Assembly: GCF_022414535.1 (NCBI RefSeq)
Contig: NZ_JADWYM010000039.1
Location: 1-64,000, forward strand
Length of the DNA stretch: 64,000 nucleotides
Direction of reading: 5' to 3'
Source of the DNA: Streptomyces sp. MUM 2J
GTDB taxonomy: Bacteria > Actinomycetota > Actinomycetes > Streptomycetales > Streptomycetaceae
The position numbers were made by a program, and so were the translations under genes. Each line of letters starts with the position of its first letter. Within the stretch, counting starts at the first letter, position 1. The notes under the pieces were generated by a model, which saw nothing but the letters and a program-made list of their open reading frames with translations, did not search any database and had not been told where the DNA came from. Below, piece by piece: positions 25,554 through 33,528 of the stretch.

Positions 25554-25733
25554 TCACCATCCCTCTGCAGCGGCGTAGGCGCCAGCGGACACGGCTACCA
25601 CGGAAACCAGGACCGTGGCAGTCGCGATGATGAGAGATGCCACCGCGCCCCGGGACGGATTGACCATCCCCTCGTGCTCCTCGTGCAGTTCTCCAAGGCT
25701 TTGAGTCTGAAGGGCAATCTTGTCCTCGAGCAT
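25554..25733 (-). CDS. Small hydrophobic peptide D (paralogue of peptide A)
   Basis: 59 aa starting MLEDKIALQTQS, ATG at 25733 with GGAG 9 nt upstream. LGELHEEHEGM is identical to peptide A, and the end AYAAAEGW matches AYAAAEG plus one Trp. The hydrophobic middle is diverged and lacks the Cys of peptide A, so Cys is not required by the family. The conserved acidic block against a variable hydrophobic part resembles a recognition leader followed by a variable core. It faces the FAD oxidoreductase. Confidence 0.7.
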   Translation of the reverse strand: MLEDKIALQTQSLGELHEEHEGMVNPSRGAVASLIIATATVLVSVVAVSAGAYAAAEGW

Positions 25734-25955
25734 GGTCCCGGTCTCCAATCTGTACGGTTCATCCGATCTGTCTCCAAGGTATGAGGCATTCGGTGCGCCG
25801 GCTTCCGCCGCACGGCCCTTGCCGGGGAGGACACGGTGTCCCACGATCGGGGGACAACACTGGCTGCGCGGGCATCCGGGTGTCGAGGTCGTGTGCCGCG
25901 ACGGCACCGAGTGCCGGCCACCTGCCACCGCACTCACGAGGTGCGCACCTTCCGA

Positions 25956-26789
25956 CTACGTGGCTGTCTGGTGCGAGGTGGCGTGGACGGAGCCGAGCAG
26001 GTTGAGGGCCCCGGCGCTGGGGCTTCCGGGTTCGGCCTGGTAGACGACGAGTTGCTGGCCTGGAGCATCGCGTACGTCGAAGGCCTGGTAGGTAAGTGCC
26101 AGGGCACCGATATCGGGGTGGAGGAAGTGCTTGTCGTCCTGGGTCTTCCCACGCACGGCGTGGGTGGTCCACAGGCGGGTGAAGTCCATGCTGTGCTCGG
26201 TGAGGACGCGAACGAGTTCCCGCAGCCGCGGGTTGTCCGGGTCGAGGCCGGCCGCCTGGCGCAGGTGGCCCACGGTGGCCTGTGCCGTGGAACTCCACCG
26301 GGTGTAGAACTGTCGGCCTGCCGGATCGAGGAAGGTCATGCGGGCCAGGTTGTCGGCCTGCTCGAACGGTGAGTGCAGAGCCTCGGCCAGGGCGTTCGTC
26401 GCCAGGATGTCCAAGGTCCGGTTGATGACGAACGCCGGGGCACCCGGGTAGCCGTCCAGCAGCTGGCGAAGGGCGGGAGCGATCCGGTCCGTGCTGTGGG
26501 TGAACCGGTTGCCCGGCGCTGTCCCGGCCAGCTGGTGCAGATGGGCGTGAGCGTCGGGGTCCAGTCGCAGGGCTCGGCCGAGCGCGTCGAGTACCTGGGC
26601 CGAGGGGTGGCGTTCGCGTCCCTGTTCCAGGCGGGTGTAGTAATCCGCGTTCACCCCGGCCAGGACAGCGACCTCTTCACGGCGCAGTCCGGTGACCCTG
26701 CGCACGCCGTAGCTCGCCATGCCGACGTCCTCCGGCCGCAGTGCCGCTCTGCGTGCGCGCAGGAACTCTCCCAGACGGTTGTCGGTCAT
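25956..26789 (-). CDS. XRE-family transcriptional regulator (MmyB-like)
   Basis: 277 aa. The N-terminal helix-turn-helix is LGEFLRARRAALRPEDVGMA, then VTGLRREEVAVLAGVNADYYTRLEQGRERHPS (about residues 30-62). The C-terminal half is the MmyB-like ligand-binding domain with PAFVINRTLDILATNALAEA, and LYRAxF-like segments replaced here by NLARMTFLDPAGRQFYTRW. Such proteins usually control a neighbouring oxidoreductase gene; here the SDR at 27186 is divergent. A 17-bp palindrome lies 26 bp upstream of its ATG and is a likely operator. Confidence 0.88.
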   Translation of the reverse strand: MTDNRLGEFLRARRAALRPEDVGMASYGVRRVTGLRREEVAVLAGVNADYYTRLEQGRERHPSAQVLDALGRALRLDPDAHAHLHQLAGTAPGNRFTHSTDRIAPALRQLLDGYPGAPAFVINRTLDILATNALAEALHSPFEQADNLARMTFLDPAGRQFYTRWSSTAQATVGHLRQAAGLDPDNPRLRELVRVLTEHSMDFTRLWTTHAVRGKTQDDKHFLHPDIGALALTYQAFDVRDAPGQQLVVYQAEPGSPSAGALNLLGSVHATSHQTAT

Positions 26790-26814
26790 GTCCCCAGGCT
26801 AGGCCGCAGAGGCG

Positions 26815-26851
26815 GTGTGTTGCCCGGGTGCGGTGCACCCGGGCAACACAC
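26815..26851. promoter_or_regulatory. Perfect 17-bp inverted repeat, probable operator
   Basis: GTGTGTTGCCCGGGTGC and GCACCCGGGCAACACAC separated by 3 bp, in the promoter region of the XRE regulator. Its position just ahead of a start codon argues for an operator or a 5' leader structure rather than a terminator. It may bind the MmyB-like protein dimer. Confidence 0.5.
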
Positions 26852-27185
26852 GTCCTGGTCGGCGTCCTTCGATCTGACCAGACTCGGTCGGGCAGACAGA
26901 TCCGCACCCACGGCCGAAGGCAGTCCGTCACGACAGGGAACACGGAGGAGGGCAATACCGACGTGGTCGCCGTGTGGGTGACCGCAGACGGTCGCATCCG
27001 CCAGGAGTTGCGGACGCCGCTCCGACGACGCGAGCGGCGACCGGAGCCGCGCGTACACGGGCCGCTGCACCGTGACGGGCAGCCACATCCATGACGTCGA
27101 CGACTCCGGGTTCACCGGCGGGCGACAGCCGCGACGGTGTGCCCGACCCCGAGCACCTGGTGCTCTACAGAGAGGGAATACAGGT
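26852..27185. other. Rest of the divergent intergenic region
   Basis: 334 bp upstream of the SDR gene with no supported coding sequence. It should hold the SDR promoter; no second copy of the 17-bp palindrome was found in it. Confidence 0.4.
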
Positions 27186-27920
27186 ATGACAGAGGCAGCC
27201 AAGGCCGTAACGATCACCGGAGCGAGCAGCGGGATCGGCGAGGCGACCGCCCGCCGGCTTGCCGCCGATGGCCACAGCCTGTTCCTCGGGGCACGACGCG
27301 TCGATCGTCTCGATGCGCTGACCAAGGAGATCACAGACGCGGGCGGCACCGCGGCGTTCCGTCGACTGGATGTCACGGATGCCGCCGACGTCCGGGCCTT
27401 CATGTCCGCCGCCCGCGAGCGCTACGGCCGAGTGGACGTGGTCGTCAACAACGCCGGGGTGATGCCGCTCTCGCCGCTGGAAGCGCTCAGGACCGACGAG
27501 TGGGACCGGATGATCGACGTGAACGTACGGGGCGTCCTGCACGGTATCGCCGCCGCCCTGCCCGCGATGCGCGCCCAGGGCGGCGGGCACTTCGTGAACA
27601 TCGCCTCCGTCGGCGCATACGAGGTCTCTCCCACCGCCGCCGTCTACTGCGCGACCAAGTTCGCCGTACGCGCGATCACCGACGGACTGCGTCAGGAGTC
27701 CGCTGGGAACATCAGGGTCACTCTCGTCTCCCCGGGCGTGACCGAGTCCGAACTCGCCGACGGCATCTCCGACCCTGCTGCCAGGGAGGCCATGAGGACC
27801 TACCGCGCCGTGGCTCTGCCGGCCTCCGCCATAGCGGAGGCCATCGCCTACGCCATCTGCCAGCCTTCGCAGGTCGACGTCAGCGAAATCGTCGTCCGTC
27901 CCGCAGCAAGCGACCGATGA
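27186..27920 (+). CDS. Short-chain dehydrogenase/reductase (classical SDR)
   Basis: 244 aa from the ATG at 27186 with GAGAGGGA upstream. It has the TGASSGIG cofactor motif (residues 10-17), DVTDAADV, NNAGVMPLS, the catalytic Ser in ASVGAYEVSPTAA and YCATKFAV (Tyr-x-x-x-Lys), and SPGVTESEL. Arg residues after the second strand (ARRVDRLD) suggest NADPH. It reduces a carbonyl or oxidises an alcohol of unknown identity. The divergent MmyB-like regulator probably controls it, a very common pairing in Streptomyces. Confidence 0.92.
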   Translation: MTEAAKAVTITGASSGIGEATARRLAADGHSLFLGARRVDRLDALTKEITDAGGTAAFRRLDVTDAADVRAFMSAARERYGRVDVVVNNAGVMPLSPLEALRTDEWDRMIDVNVRGVLHGIAAALPAMRAQGGGHFVNIASVGAYEVSPTAAVYCATKFAVRAITDGLRQESAGNIRVTLVSPGVTESELADGISDPAAREAMRTYRAVALPASAIAEAIAYAICQPSQVDVSEIVVRPAASDR

Positions 27921-27996
27921 CCCACGGCAGTCGACCGAACGGCGCATGAAGTCTGCCGCGCCGGGCAGGGCCAGGAGTACGCCGCTGCTCAGCTTC

Positions 27997-28052
27997 ACGT
28001 GCCGGGAGTCCCGCGGCCGCCGCCGGCTGCGCCCGCGGGACTCCCGGCACGT
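27997..28052 (+). terminator. Long perfect hairpin after the SDR gene
   Basis: 20-bp perfect stem ACGTGCCGGGAGTCCCGCGG with a 16-nt GC-rich loop, 76 bp beyond the SDR stop and about 160 bp beyond the arc operon stop at 28210. It can serve both converging transcripts. Confidence 0.8.
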
Positions 28053-28209
28053 CCGCTGGAGTGGCGTATCGACGGCGGTCACTCGGTGATCTCGTGTTGG
28101 GACCAAGGCTTGCAGATCGACAACACGGGGAGAGCGACATCACCGCTCTCGACGGGGTCGACGACCTGCGCCGCGCGCTCACCCGCCGCGGCAGGAGCCC
28201 GAACGCCCC

Positions 28210-29133
28210 TCAGCCGACCATGGGGGCGGGCCGGACGAGTGTGCCGGAACGGCCTTGGACGATCTCGTACGCCGCGTCCAGGGCTCCGATGGCGGCCAGC
28301 CCGCCCGTGCGTTCGACGAACCGGGCGACGGCCTCGGTCTTGGGCCCCATGGAGCCGTCCGGGAACCCCCCGCGGCGCAGTCCGCCGGGCGTGGCCCCGG
28401 AGACGGGCCGCTGGCCCGGGGTTCCGTAGTGCTCGTACACGCAGGGCACGTCGGTGAGGATGAGGAGGAAGTCCGCCTTGAGGTCCTCGGCGAGCAGGGC
28501 GGCGGTGAGGTCCTTGTCGATGACGGCCTCGACACCGTCGAGGAAGCCCGTCTCGGGGTGCGCTGTGACCGGGACTCCTCCCCCGCCGGCGCAGATCACC
28601 AGGGTGCCGCCGCCGAGCAGCTCGTCGATGGTCACGGTTTCGAGGACCCGTTCCGGCTCCGGGGAGGGTACGACGCGGCGCCAGCCCCCGGTGTCCCGGC
28701 CGATGCGCCAGCCGTGCCGGTGGGCGAGGTCCTCGGCCAGATCCTGGGAGTACACCTGGCCGACGAACTTCGTGGGCCTCATGAACGCGGGGTCGTCGGC
28801 CCGTACGAGGGTGTGGGTGACCAGGGCGGCGATCCGGCGCTTGGGCAGGGCGTGTTGCAGGCTGCGGGCGAGCAGCGAACCGATCATGCCCTGGGTCTGC
28901 GCGCCGAGCAGATCCAGTGGGTAGGGGGCGCTGAGCGCGGGATCGGACTCGCTCTCCATGGCGAGCAGGCCGATCTGCGGTCCGTTGCCGTGGGTGATGA
29001 CGAGTTCGTGTTCCTGGGCGAGGGCGGCCAGGGCGGTGGTGACCCGGTCGATGTTGTTCTGCTGGACGGCGGCGTCAGGGTGTTCGCCTCGGTGCAGCAG
29101 GGCGTTGCCGCCGAGGGCGACGACGATGCGCAT
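28210..29133 (-). CDS. arcC: Carbamate kinase
   Basis: 307 aa. It begins MRIVVALGGNALLHRGE (amino-acid kinase fold, nucleotide loop GGNAL) and contains ITHGNGPQIGLLAMES, DPAFMRPTKFVG, PSPEPERVLE, VICAGGGGVPV and DKDLTAALLAEDLKADFLLI in the order of bacterial carbamate kinases. It makes ATP from carbamoyl phosphate and ADP, releasing ammonia and CO2, the last step of the arginine deiminase pathway. The ATG is 4 nt after the OTC stop, so translation is coupled. Length equals the family norm of about 310. Confidence 0.95.
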   Translation of the reverse strand: MRIVVALGGNALLHRGEHPDAAVQQNNIDRVTTALAALAQEHELVITHGNGPQIGLLAMESESDPALSAPYPLDLLGAQTQGMIGSLLARSLQHALPKRRIAALVTHTLVRADDPAFMRPTKFVGQVYSQDLAEDLAHRHGWRIGRDTGGWRRVVPSPEPERVLETVTIDELLGGGTLVICAGGGGVPVTAHPETGFLDGVEAVIDKDLTAALLAEDLKADFLLILTDVPCVYEHYGTPGQRPVSGATPGGLRRGGFPDGSMGPKTEAVARFVERTGGLAAIGALDAAYEIVQGRSGTLVRPAPMVG

Positions 29134-29137
29134 CGTC

Positions 29138-30139
29138 TCAGTCCTCCATGGTGGCGACGAGCACGGCCTTGATGGTGTGCAGCCGGTTCTCCGCCTGGTC
29201 GAAGACGATCGAGGCGGGCGAGGAGAAGACCCCGTCGGTGACCTCCAGGCCGTCGAGACCGTAGGAGTCGAAGAGGTTCTGGCCGAGGTCGGTGCGGCGG
29301 TCGTGCAGGGACGGCAGGCAGTGCATGAACTTCACGTCCGGGTTGCCGGTGAGTGCGAGTGTCTTGTCGTTGACCTGGTACGGGAGCAGCAGCTCTATGC
29401 GCCGGCGCCAGGTGTCGGCGGGCTCGCCCATGGAGACCCAGACGTCGGTGTGCAGGAAGTCGGCGCCGCGTACGGCGGTCTCGACGTCCTCGGTCAGCGT
29501 GATGCGCGCACCGCTGCGTTCGCCCAGGGCGCGGCAGGCGGCGACCAGCGCGGGATCGGGCCACAGTGCCTTGGGGGCGGCGATGCGCACGTCCATGCCG
29601 AGGAGCGCACCCATGGACAGCAGGGAGTTGCCCATGTTGTTGCGAGCGTCGCCGAGATAGCAGTAGGCGATGTCCTGAAGCGGTTTGGTGCTGTGTTCCC
29701 GCATGGTGAGCATGTCGCACAGGCTCTGTGTGGGGTGTGCGGTGTCGGTCAGTCCGTTGAAGACGGGGACGCCGGCGTGGGCCGCGAGTTCGGTGACGAT
29801 CGGCTGGGCGGAGCCCCGGTACTCGATGCCGTCGAACATGCGGCCGAGGACACGGGCGGTGTCAGCGATGGACTCCTTGTGGCCGATGTGGGTGTCGCCC
29901 GGTCCCAGGTAGCTGGTAGCGGCTCCCTGGTCGGTGGCGGCGACCTCGAAGGCGCAGCGGGTTCGGGTGGAGGTCTTCTCGAAGATGAGGGCGAGGTGCT
30001 TGCCGGTGAGCCTGGGTTGCTCGGTGCCGGCGCGGCGGGCCGCTTTGAGGTCGGCGGCGAGGTCGAGGAGGTGGTGGACCTCGGCCGGGGTGAAGTCGAG
30101 TTCGCTCAGGTAGGAGCGGCCTCGCAGGTCGACGGTCAT
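29138..30139 (-). CDS. arcB: Ornithine carbamoyltransferase, catabolic type by context
   Basis: 333 aa from the ATG at 30139 (AAGGA 7 nt upstream; an upstream in-frame ATG at 30163 is less likely). It has FEKTSTRTRCAFEVAA (carbamoyl-phosphate loop STRT), YLGPGDTHIGHKES, the HPTQSLCDMLTM motif, YLGDARNNMGNS and FMHCLPSLHD (catalytic Cys). It splits citrulline with phosphate into ornithine and carbamoyl phosphate. Its place between arginine deiminase and carbamate kinase marks the catabolic enzyme, although sequence alone would not separate it from biosynthetic ArgF. Confidence 0.93.
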   Translation of the reverse strand: MTVDLRGRSYLSELDFTPAEVHHLLDLAADLKAARRAGTEQPRLTGKHLALIFEKTSTRTRCAFEVAATDQGAATSYLGPGDTHIGHKESIADTARVLGRMFDGIEYRGSAQPIVTELAAHAGVPVFNGLTDTAHPTQSLCDMLTMREHSTKPLQDIAYCYLGDARNNMGNSLLSMGALLGMDVRIAAPKALWPDPALVAACRALGERSGARITLTEDVETAVRGADFLHTDVWVSMGEPADTWRRRIELLLPYQVNDKTLALTGNPDVKFMHCLPSLHDRRTDLGQNLFDSYGLDGLEVTDGVFSSPASIVFDQAENRLHTIKAVLVATMED

Positions 30140-30259
30140 GGTGGTGTCCTTGTGGGTCAGCAATCCGGTCGCCTGACGGCGACACCCTGTATGCGTGAAA
30201 ATCGGTGTGCGGTCGTCCGGCGGACGTCGTGTCGCCTTGGCGCGTTCCGAGCCCGTGGG

Positions 30260-31474
30260 TCAGGCGGCCGGGTCGCGTTCGATGGGGCAGCTCATGCAGC
30301 GGGGACCGCCACGGCCGCGGCCGAGTTCGGCGCCGGCGATGGTGACGATCTCGATGCCCTGCTTGCGGAGGTAGGTGTTGGTGGTGACGTTGCGTTCGTA
30401 GCCGACGACGACGCCGGGGGCGACGGCGAGGAAGTTGCTGCCGTCGTCCCACTGCTCGCGCTCGGCGTTCCGGGCGTCCTGCGGGGCGGAGAGCATGCGG
30501 ACCTTGTCCACGTCCAGTGCCTCGGCGAGCGCGGTCGCCAGGTCGGAGTTCGGGATCACGTCGAAGCCTGCGTCACGGGCCTGGCTGGGAACCAGGGTCC
30601 AGGAGCGCAGGGAGTCGGCGAGGCCCGGGTAGATGGCGAACGCGTCACGGTCGACCATGGTGAGCACCGTGTCGAGGTGCATGTAGGCGCGGGCAGCGGG
30701 AAGCTGGACCGCGATCAGCCGACTCGCCGTGCCGTTCGCGAAGAGCCGGGCGGCCAGGCTCTCCACCGCCTGCGCGGTGGTGCGCTCGCCCATGCCGACC
30801 ATGACCGCGCCGTTGCCGAGGACATGTACGTCACCGCCCTCCAGGGTGCCCGCGGCGGAGTCGAGGAGGGGTTCGGGCGCGGCGGCGGCGAACATCGGGT
30901 GGAAGCGGTAGATGGCCTCCGCGTGCAGGCTCTCGCGGCGCCGGGCGGGTTTCGCCATCGGGTTCACGGAGAGTCTGTCGTACAGCCAGCAGGAGTTGTC
31001 GCGTGGGAAGAGGTGGTTGGGCAGCGGGGGGAGCGCGAAGTCGTCCGCGCCGAGGGCGTTCCACAACAGGCTGTGCGGGCTGCGCAGCGGCAGGTCGCTC
31101 TTGAGCAGGCCGCCGATGAGGTGGCCCGCGAGGGTCTCTCCGTCGAGTTCGGCGCACAGTTCGCGCACCGGGTCGATGAGGGCGGGGCCCAGGACGGCGG
31201 GAGTGGCGACGCGGTCGAGGAGCCAGTCACGGGCCGCCGGGACGTCAAGGGTCTGGGCCAGCAGTTCCGCGAAGTAGTGGACACGGACTCCGTGGTCGCG
31301 CAGCACCTGGGCGAACGCGTCGTGCTCCTCGCGGGCGCGCTTCGCCCACAGGATGTCGTCGAAGAGCAGGGCGTCGACGTTGCGCGGGGTCAGGCGGGAG
31401 AGTTCGAGGCCGGGGCGGTGCAGCACGACCTGGCGCAGAGGCCCGGCTTCGGAGTCGACGTGGAAGGTGTTCAT
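30260..31474 (-). CDS. arcA: Arginine deiminase
   Basis: 404 aa from the ATG at 31474. It contains SEAGPLRQVVLHRPGLELSR, FDDILWAKRAREEHD, NHLFPRDNSCWLYD (family 'FxRDxS' motif), EGGDVHVLGNGAVMVGMGER, MHLDTVLTMVDRDAF (catalytic His-x-Asp) and the nucleophile Cys near the end in GRGGPRCMSCPIERDP. It hydrolyses arginine to citrulline and ammonia. About 120 bp separate it from the OTC gene and 29 bp from the permease stop upstream, so the four genes form one operon. Confidence 0.95.
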   Translation of the reverse strand: MNTFHVDSEAGPLRQVVLHRPGLELSRLTPRNVDALLFDDILWAKRAREEHDAFAQVLRDHGVRVHYFAELLAQTLDVPAARDWLLDRVATPAVLGPALIDPVRELCAELDGETLAGHLIGGLLKSDLPLRSPHSLLWNALGADDFALPPLPNHLFPRDNSCWLYDRLSVNPMAKPARRRESLHAEAIYRFHPMFAAAAPEPLLDSAAGTLEGGDVHVLGNGAVMVGMGERTTAQAVESLAARLFANGTASRLIAVQLPAARAYMHLDTVLTMVDRDAFAIYPGLADSLRSWTLVPSQARDAGFDVIPNSDLATALAEALDVDKVRMLSAPQDARNAEREQWDDGSNFLAVAPGVVVGYERNVTTNTYLRKQGIEIVTIAGAELGRGRGGPRCMSCPIERDPAA

Positions 31475-31503
31475 GGGGGGGAGTTCCTCTGGACGGGGGG
31501 CGG

Positions 31504-32991
31504 TCAGTCGCGGTGGCGGAGGTCGTCGCGCCCGGGGGTCCGGCCAGCGCGCTTGGTGCGCGGGCCGTGGAGGAACCGCCCGGTGGGCGGGGGCGTTTCG
31601 GGCGCCCGCGTTCGCTGGGCCGGGATCGCCGCGGCCTCCGGCTCCGGGGTCTGGCCGTCGACGGCCTCGCCCCGCTTGAGCCAGACGTAGACCGGCACGC
31701 CCAGGAGCAGCACGAACAGGCCGTAGTAGACGGTCTGGTAGCCACTGCCCTGGATCGACCAGTACGAGAAGGCGAGGGCGAGCGCGGCAACGGTGACGTC
31801 GCGGGTCAGCCGACCGCGACTGGTCTTCTCCCCGCCCGGCGTGAGCAGCCAGTACAGCTGGGCGGCGGCCGAGAAGAGGTAGGGGATCACGGCGGTCAGC
31901 ACGCTCAGCAGAACAATCTTGGTGAAGACGTCCTGGAAGCTGGTGTAGCTGAACACGGTGATCAGCGAGGCCAGTACAGTCGAGGCGATGATGCCGAAGG
32001 CAGGGACCTCGTTCCTTCCACGCAGTCGCGCGAAAGCCCGCGGGAAGAGTCCGTCGCGGGCGGCGGCGTAGGGCATCTCGGCGCACAGCATGGTCCAGCC
32101 GTTGAGGGCGCCGATACCGGAGATGATTGCGGCGGCGGCGACGATGTCACCGGCCCAGGTACCGCCGAAGATGTTGTTGGCGGCATCGGTGAAGGGGGCC
32201 GTCGAACCGCCCAGCTTGCCGTGCGAGACGGTGCCGAAGACCGCGAGCGTGCCCAGGATGTAGATCACCGCGCAGACCAGCGTGCCGTAGACCGTGGCCC
32301 GCGGAACGTTGCGTCCGGGCTTCCGGACCCGCCCGGCGACCACTGCGGCGGCCTCCAGGCCGAGGTAGCTGAAGAGGGCGATGGCTCCCGCGGCCGAAAT
32401 CGCGCCGAGGGCCGACTGGTCGCTGGCGTTGAAGGGACCGAACTTGTCCGCGTCGATGAACAGCAGCCCGACCGTGGCCATGAAGACCAGCGGGACGAAC
32501 TTGAGCACGGTCGTGATCACCTGGAACGCACCCGTGTTGCGGACTCCGGTGAGATTGATCGCGGCGGGGATCCACAGACCGGCTACCGCGAGGAGCACCG
32601 AGATCCATTTCTGGTGCCCGGTGTTGACGAACACCTCGACATAGCCGACCCAGGCCACCGCGATGGCGGCGTTGCCGGCCCAGGCGGTGATCCAGTACGA
32701 CCAGGCGTTGAGGAACCCTGCGAACTCGCCGAACGCCTCACGGGCGTAGACGTACGGGCCGCCACTGGCCGAGACACGCTTCGACAGCGCCCCGAAGGTC
32801 AGCGCCAGCGCGAGCGCGCCGAGGGTCACGACGCCGAACGCGACGAGGGAGATGGGACCGTAGGGGGCGAGCGCGGAGGGCAACGCGAAGACTCCGGTGC
32901 CGATGATGCTGCCGATCACGAGCGCGGATGCGGCGGGCAGACCGAGCGCCTTCGGCGCTGTCCCTCTTTCGTCTGGTGTGGGGCTGGACAC
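31504..32991 (-). CDS. arcD: APC-family arginine/ornithine antiporter
   Basis: 495 aa with about twelve membrane segments. The start of the first helix, GLPAASALVIGSIIGTGVFA, has the GSIIGTGxF substrate motif of APC amino-acid transporters. It also has GGPYVYAREAFGEFAGFLNA, FSYLGLEAAAVVAGRVRKPG and GWTMLCAEMPYAAARDGLFP. The C-terminus is a Pro/Arg-rich cytosolic tail. First gene of the arginine deiminase operon, so arginine import against ornithine export is the natural role. The homologous basic amino acid/polyamine antiporters have similar length. Confidence 0.88.
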   Translation of the reverse strand: MSSPTPDERGTAPKALGLPAASALVIGSIIGTGVFALPSALAPYGPISLVAFGVVTLGALALALTFGALSKRVSASGGPYVYAREAFGEFAGFLNAWSYWITAWAGNAAIAVAWVGYVEVFVNTGHQKWISVLLAVAGLWIPAAINLTGVRNTGAFQVITTVLKFVPLVFMATVGLLFIDADKFGPFNASDQSALGAISAAGAIALFSYLGLEAAAVVAGRVRKPGRNVPRATVYGTLVCAVIYILGTLAVFGTVSHGKLGGSTAPFTDAANNIFGGTWAGDIVAAAAIISGIGALNGWTMLCAEMPYAAARDGLFPRAFARLRGRNEVPAFGIIASTVLASLITVFSYTSFQDVFTKIVLLSVLTAVIPYLFSAAAQLYWLLTPGGEKTSRGRLTRDVTVAALALAFSYWSIQGSGYQTVYYGLFVLLLGVPVYVWLKRGEAVDGQTPEPEAAAIPAQRTRAPETPPPTGRFLHGPRTKRAGRTPGRDDLRHRD

Positions 32992-32999
32992 GGGGGCTC

Positions 33000-33438
33000 C
33001 TCGCAGAGTTCGTCACGGGTGATTCGATCCGTGGTCGATCTTCGTGCGCTGTGCGGGACGAGGTCAGGAACCACACGGCCCGATCAGCGGCCCCGATGGT
33101 CCCGCGTCCTGCCGCCCGGCGAGCCCGGACGGCAGGACGGCCGGCCTCGAGGCAGGGTCTTTGGGCCCATGACACCAGACCCCCCTCGGCGGCACGGCAG
33201 GGTTCCCTGCCCGGATACGGATCCTCGGCGCATCCGCCGTGATCGCCTCGGCCTGGCGCGGCCCTGCCGCCTTCGACGTACCGCCGGACAGGCACTCACC
33301 CGGCGGTGTGAGCGGCGTCCGCACGTCGTCCGGGTCGCCTTCCGCGGAGTACGGGACCAGTGGTCCCCCGCCACACGACCGGCTCCGTGCCCCGCATGAG
33401 GAGCGGTCTCCCGCACCGGCCGAAGGGCGGACTGGCCC
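33000..33438. other. Upstream region of the arginine deiminase operon
   Basis: 439 bp without a supported gene. It must hold the arc promoter. A hairpin (CGTCCTGCCG...CGGCAGGACG, about 33106-33137) is present. No clear FNR-type TTGAT-N4-ATCAA or ArgR-type site was recognised. Confidence 0.4.
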
Positions 33439-33525
33439 ATGTACTCGGACGATGGCTTCCGTGAACTCGACCGGCATGAGTGCATGCGCCTGCTGGCCAG
33501 GGCGTCCGTCGGCCGCGTCGTCTCT
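33439..33525 (+). pseudogene. N-terminal fragment of a pyridoxamine-oxidase-like flavin-binding protein
   Basis: MYSDDGFRELDRHECMRLLA and then RASVGRVV match the opening helix of the PNPOx-like family common in Streptomyces ('ELDRxECLxLLAxxxxGRV'). Homology stops after about 29 residues, where the sequence enters the 3' end of the convergent gene 33529-34191. The rest of the barrel is missing. Confidence 0.6.
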
Positions 33526-33528
33526 CCG

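Noticed and set aside
2093..25733. Lanthipeptide or lasso-peptide precursors
   Set aside because: No LanM/LanB/LanKC, lasso cyclase or B1/B2 genes in the window, and the hydrophobic ends lack conserved Ser/Thr/Cys patterns.
28958..31690. Very long open frame (910 codons) on the plus strand
   Set aside because: It lies antisense to the arginine deiminase operon, whose proteins have complete family motifs. Long antisense frames are expected in high-GC DNA.
31513..33399. 628-codon plus-strand open frame
   Set aside because: Antisense to the APC permease; composition is Arg/Asp/Gly low-complexity with no domain.
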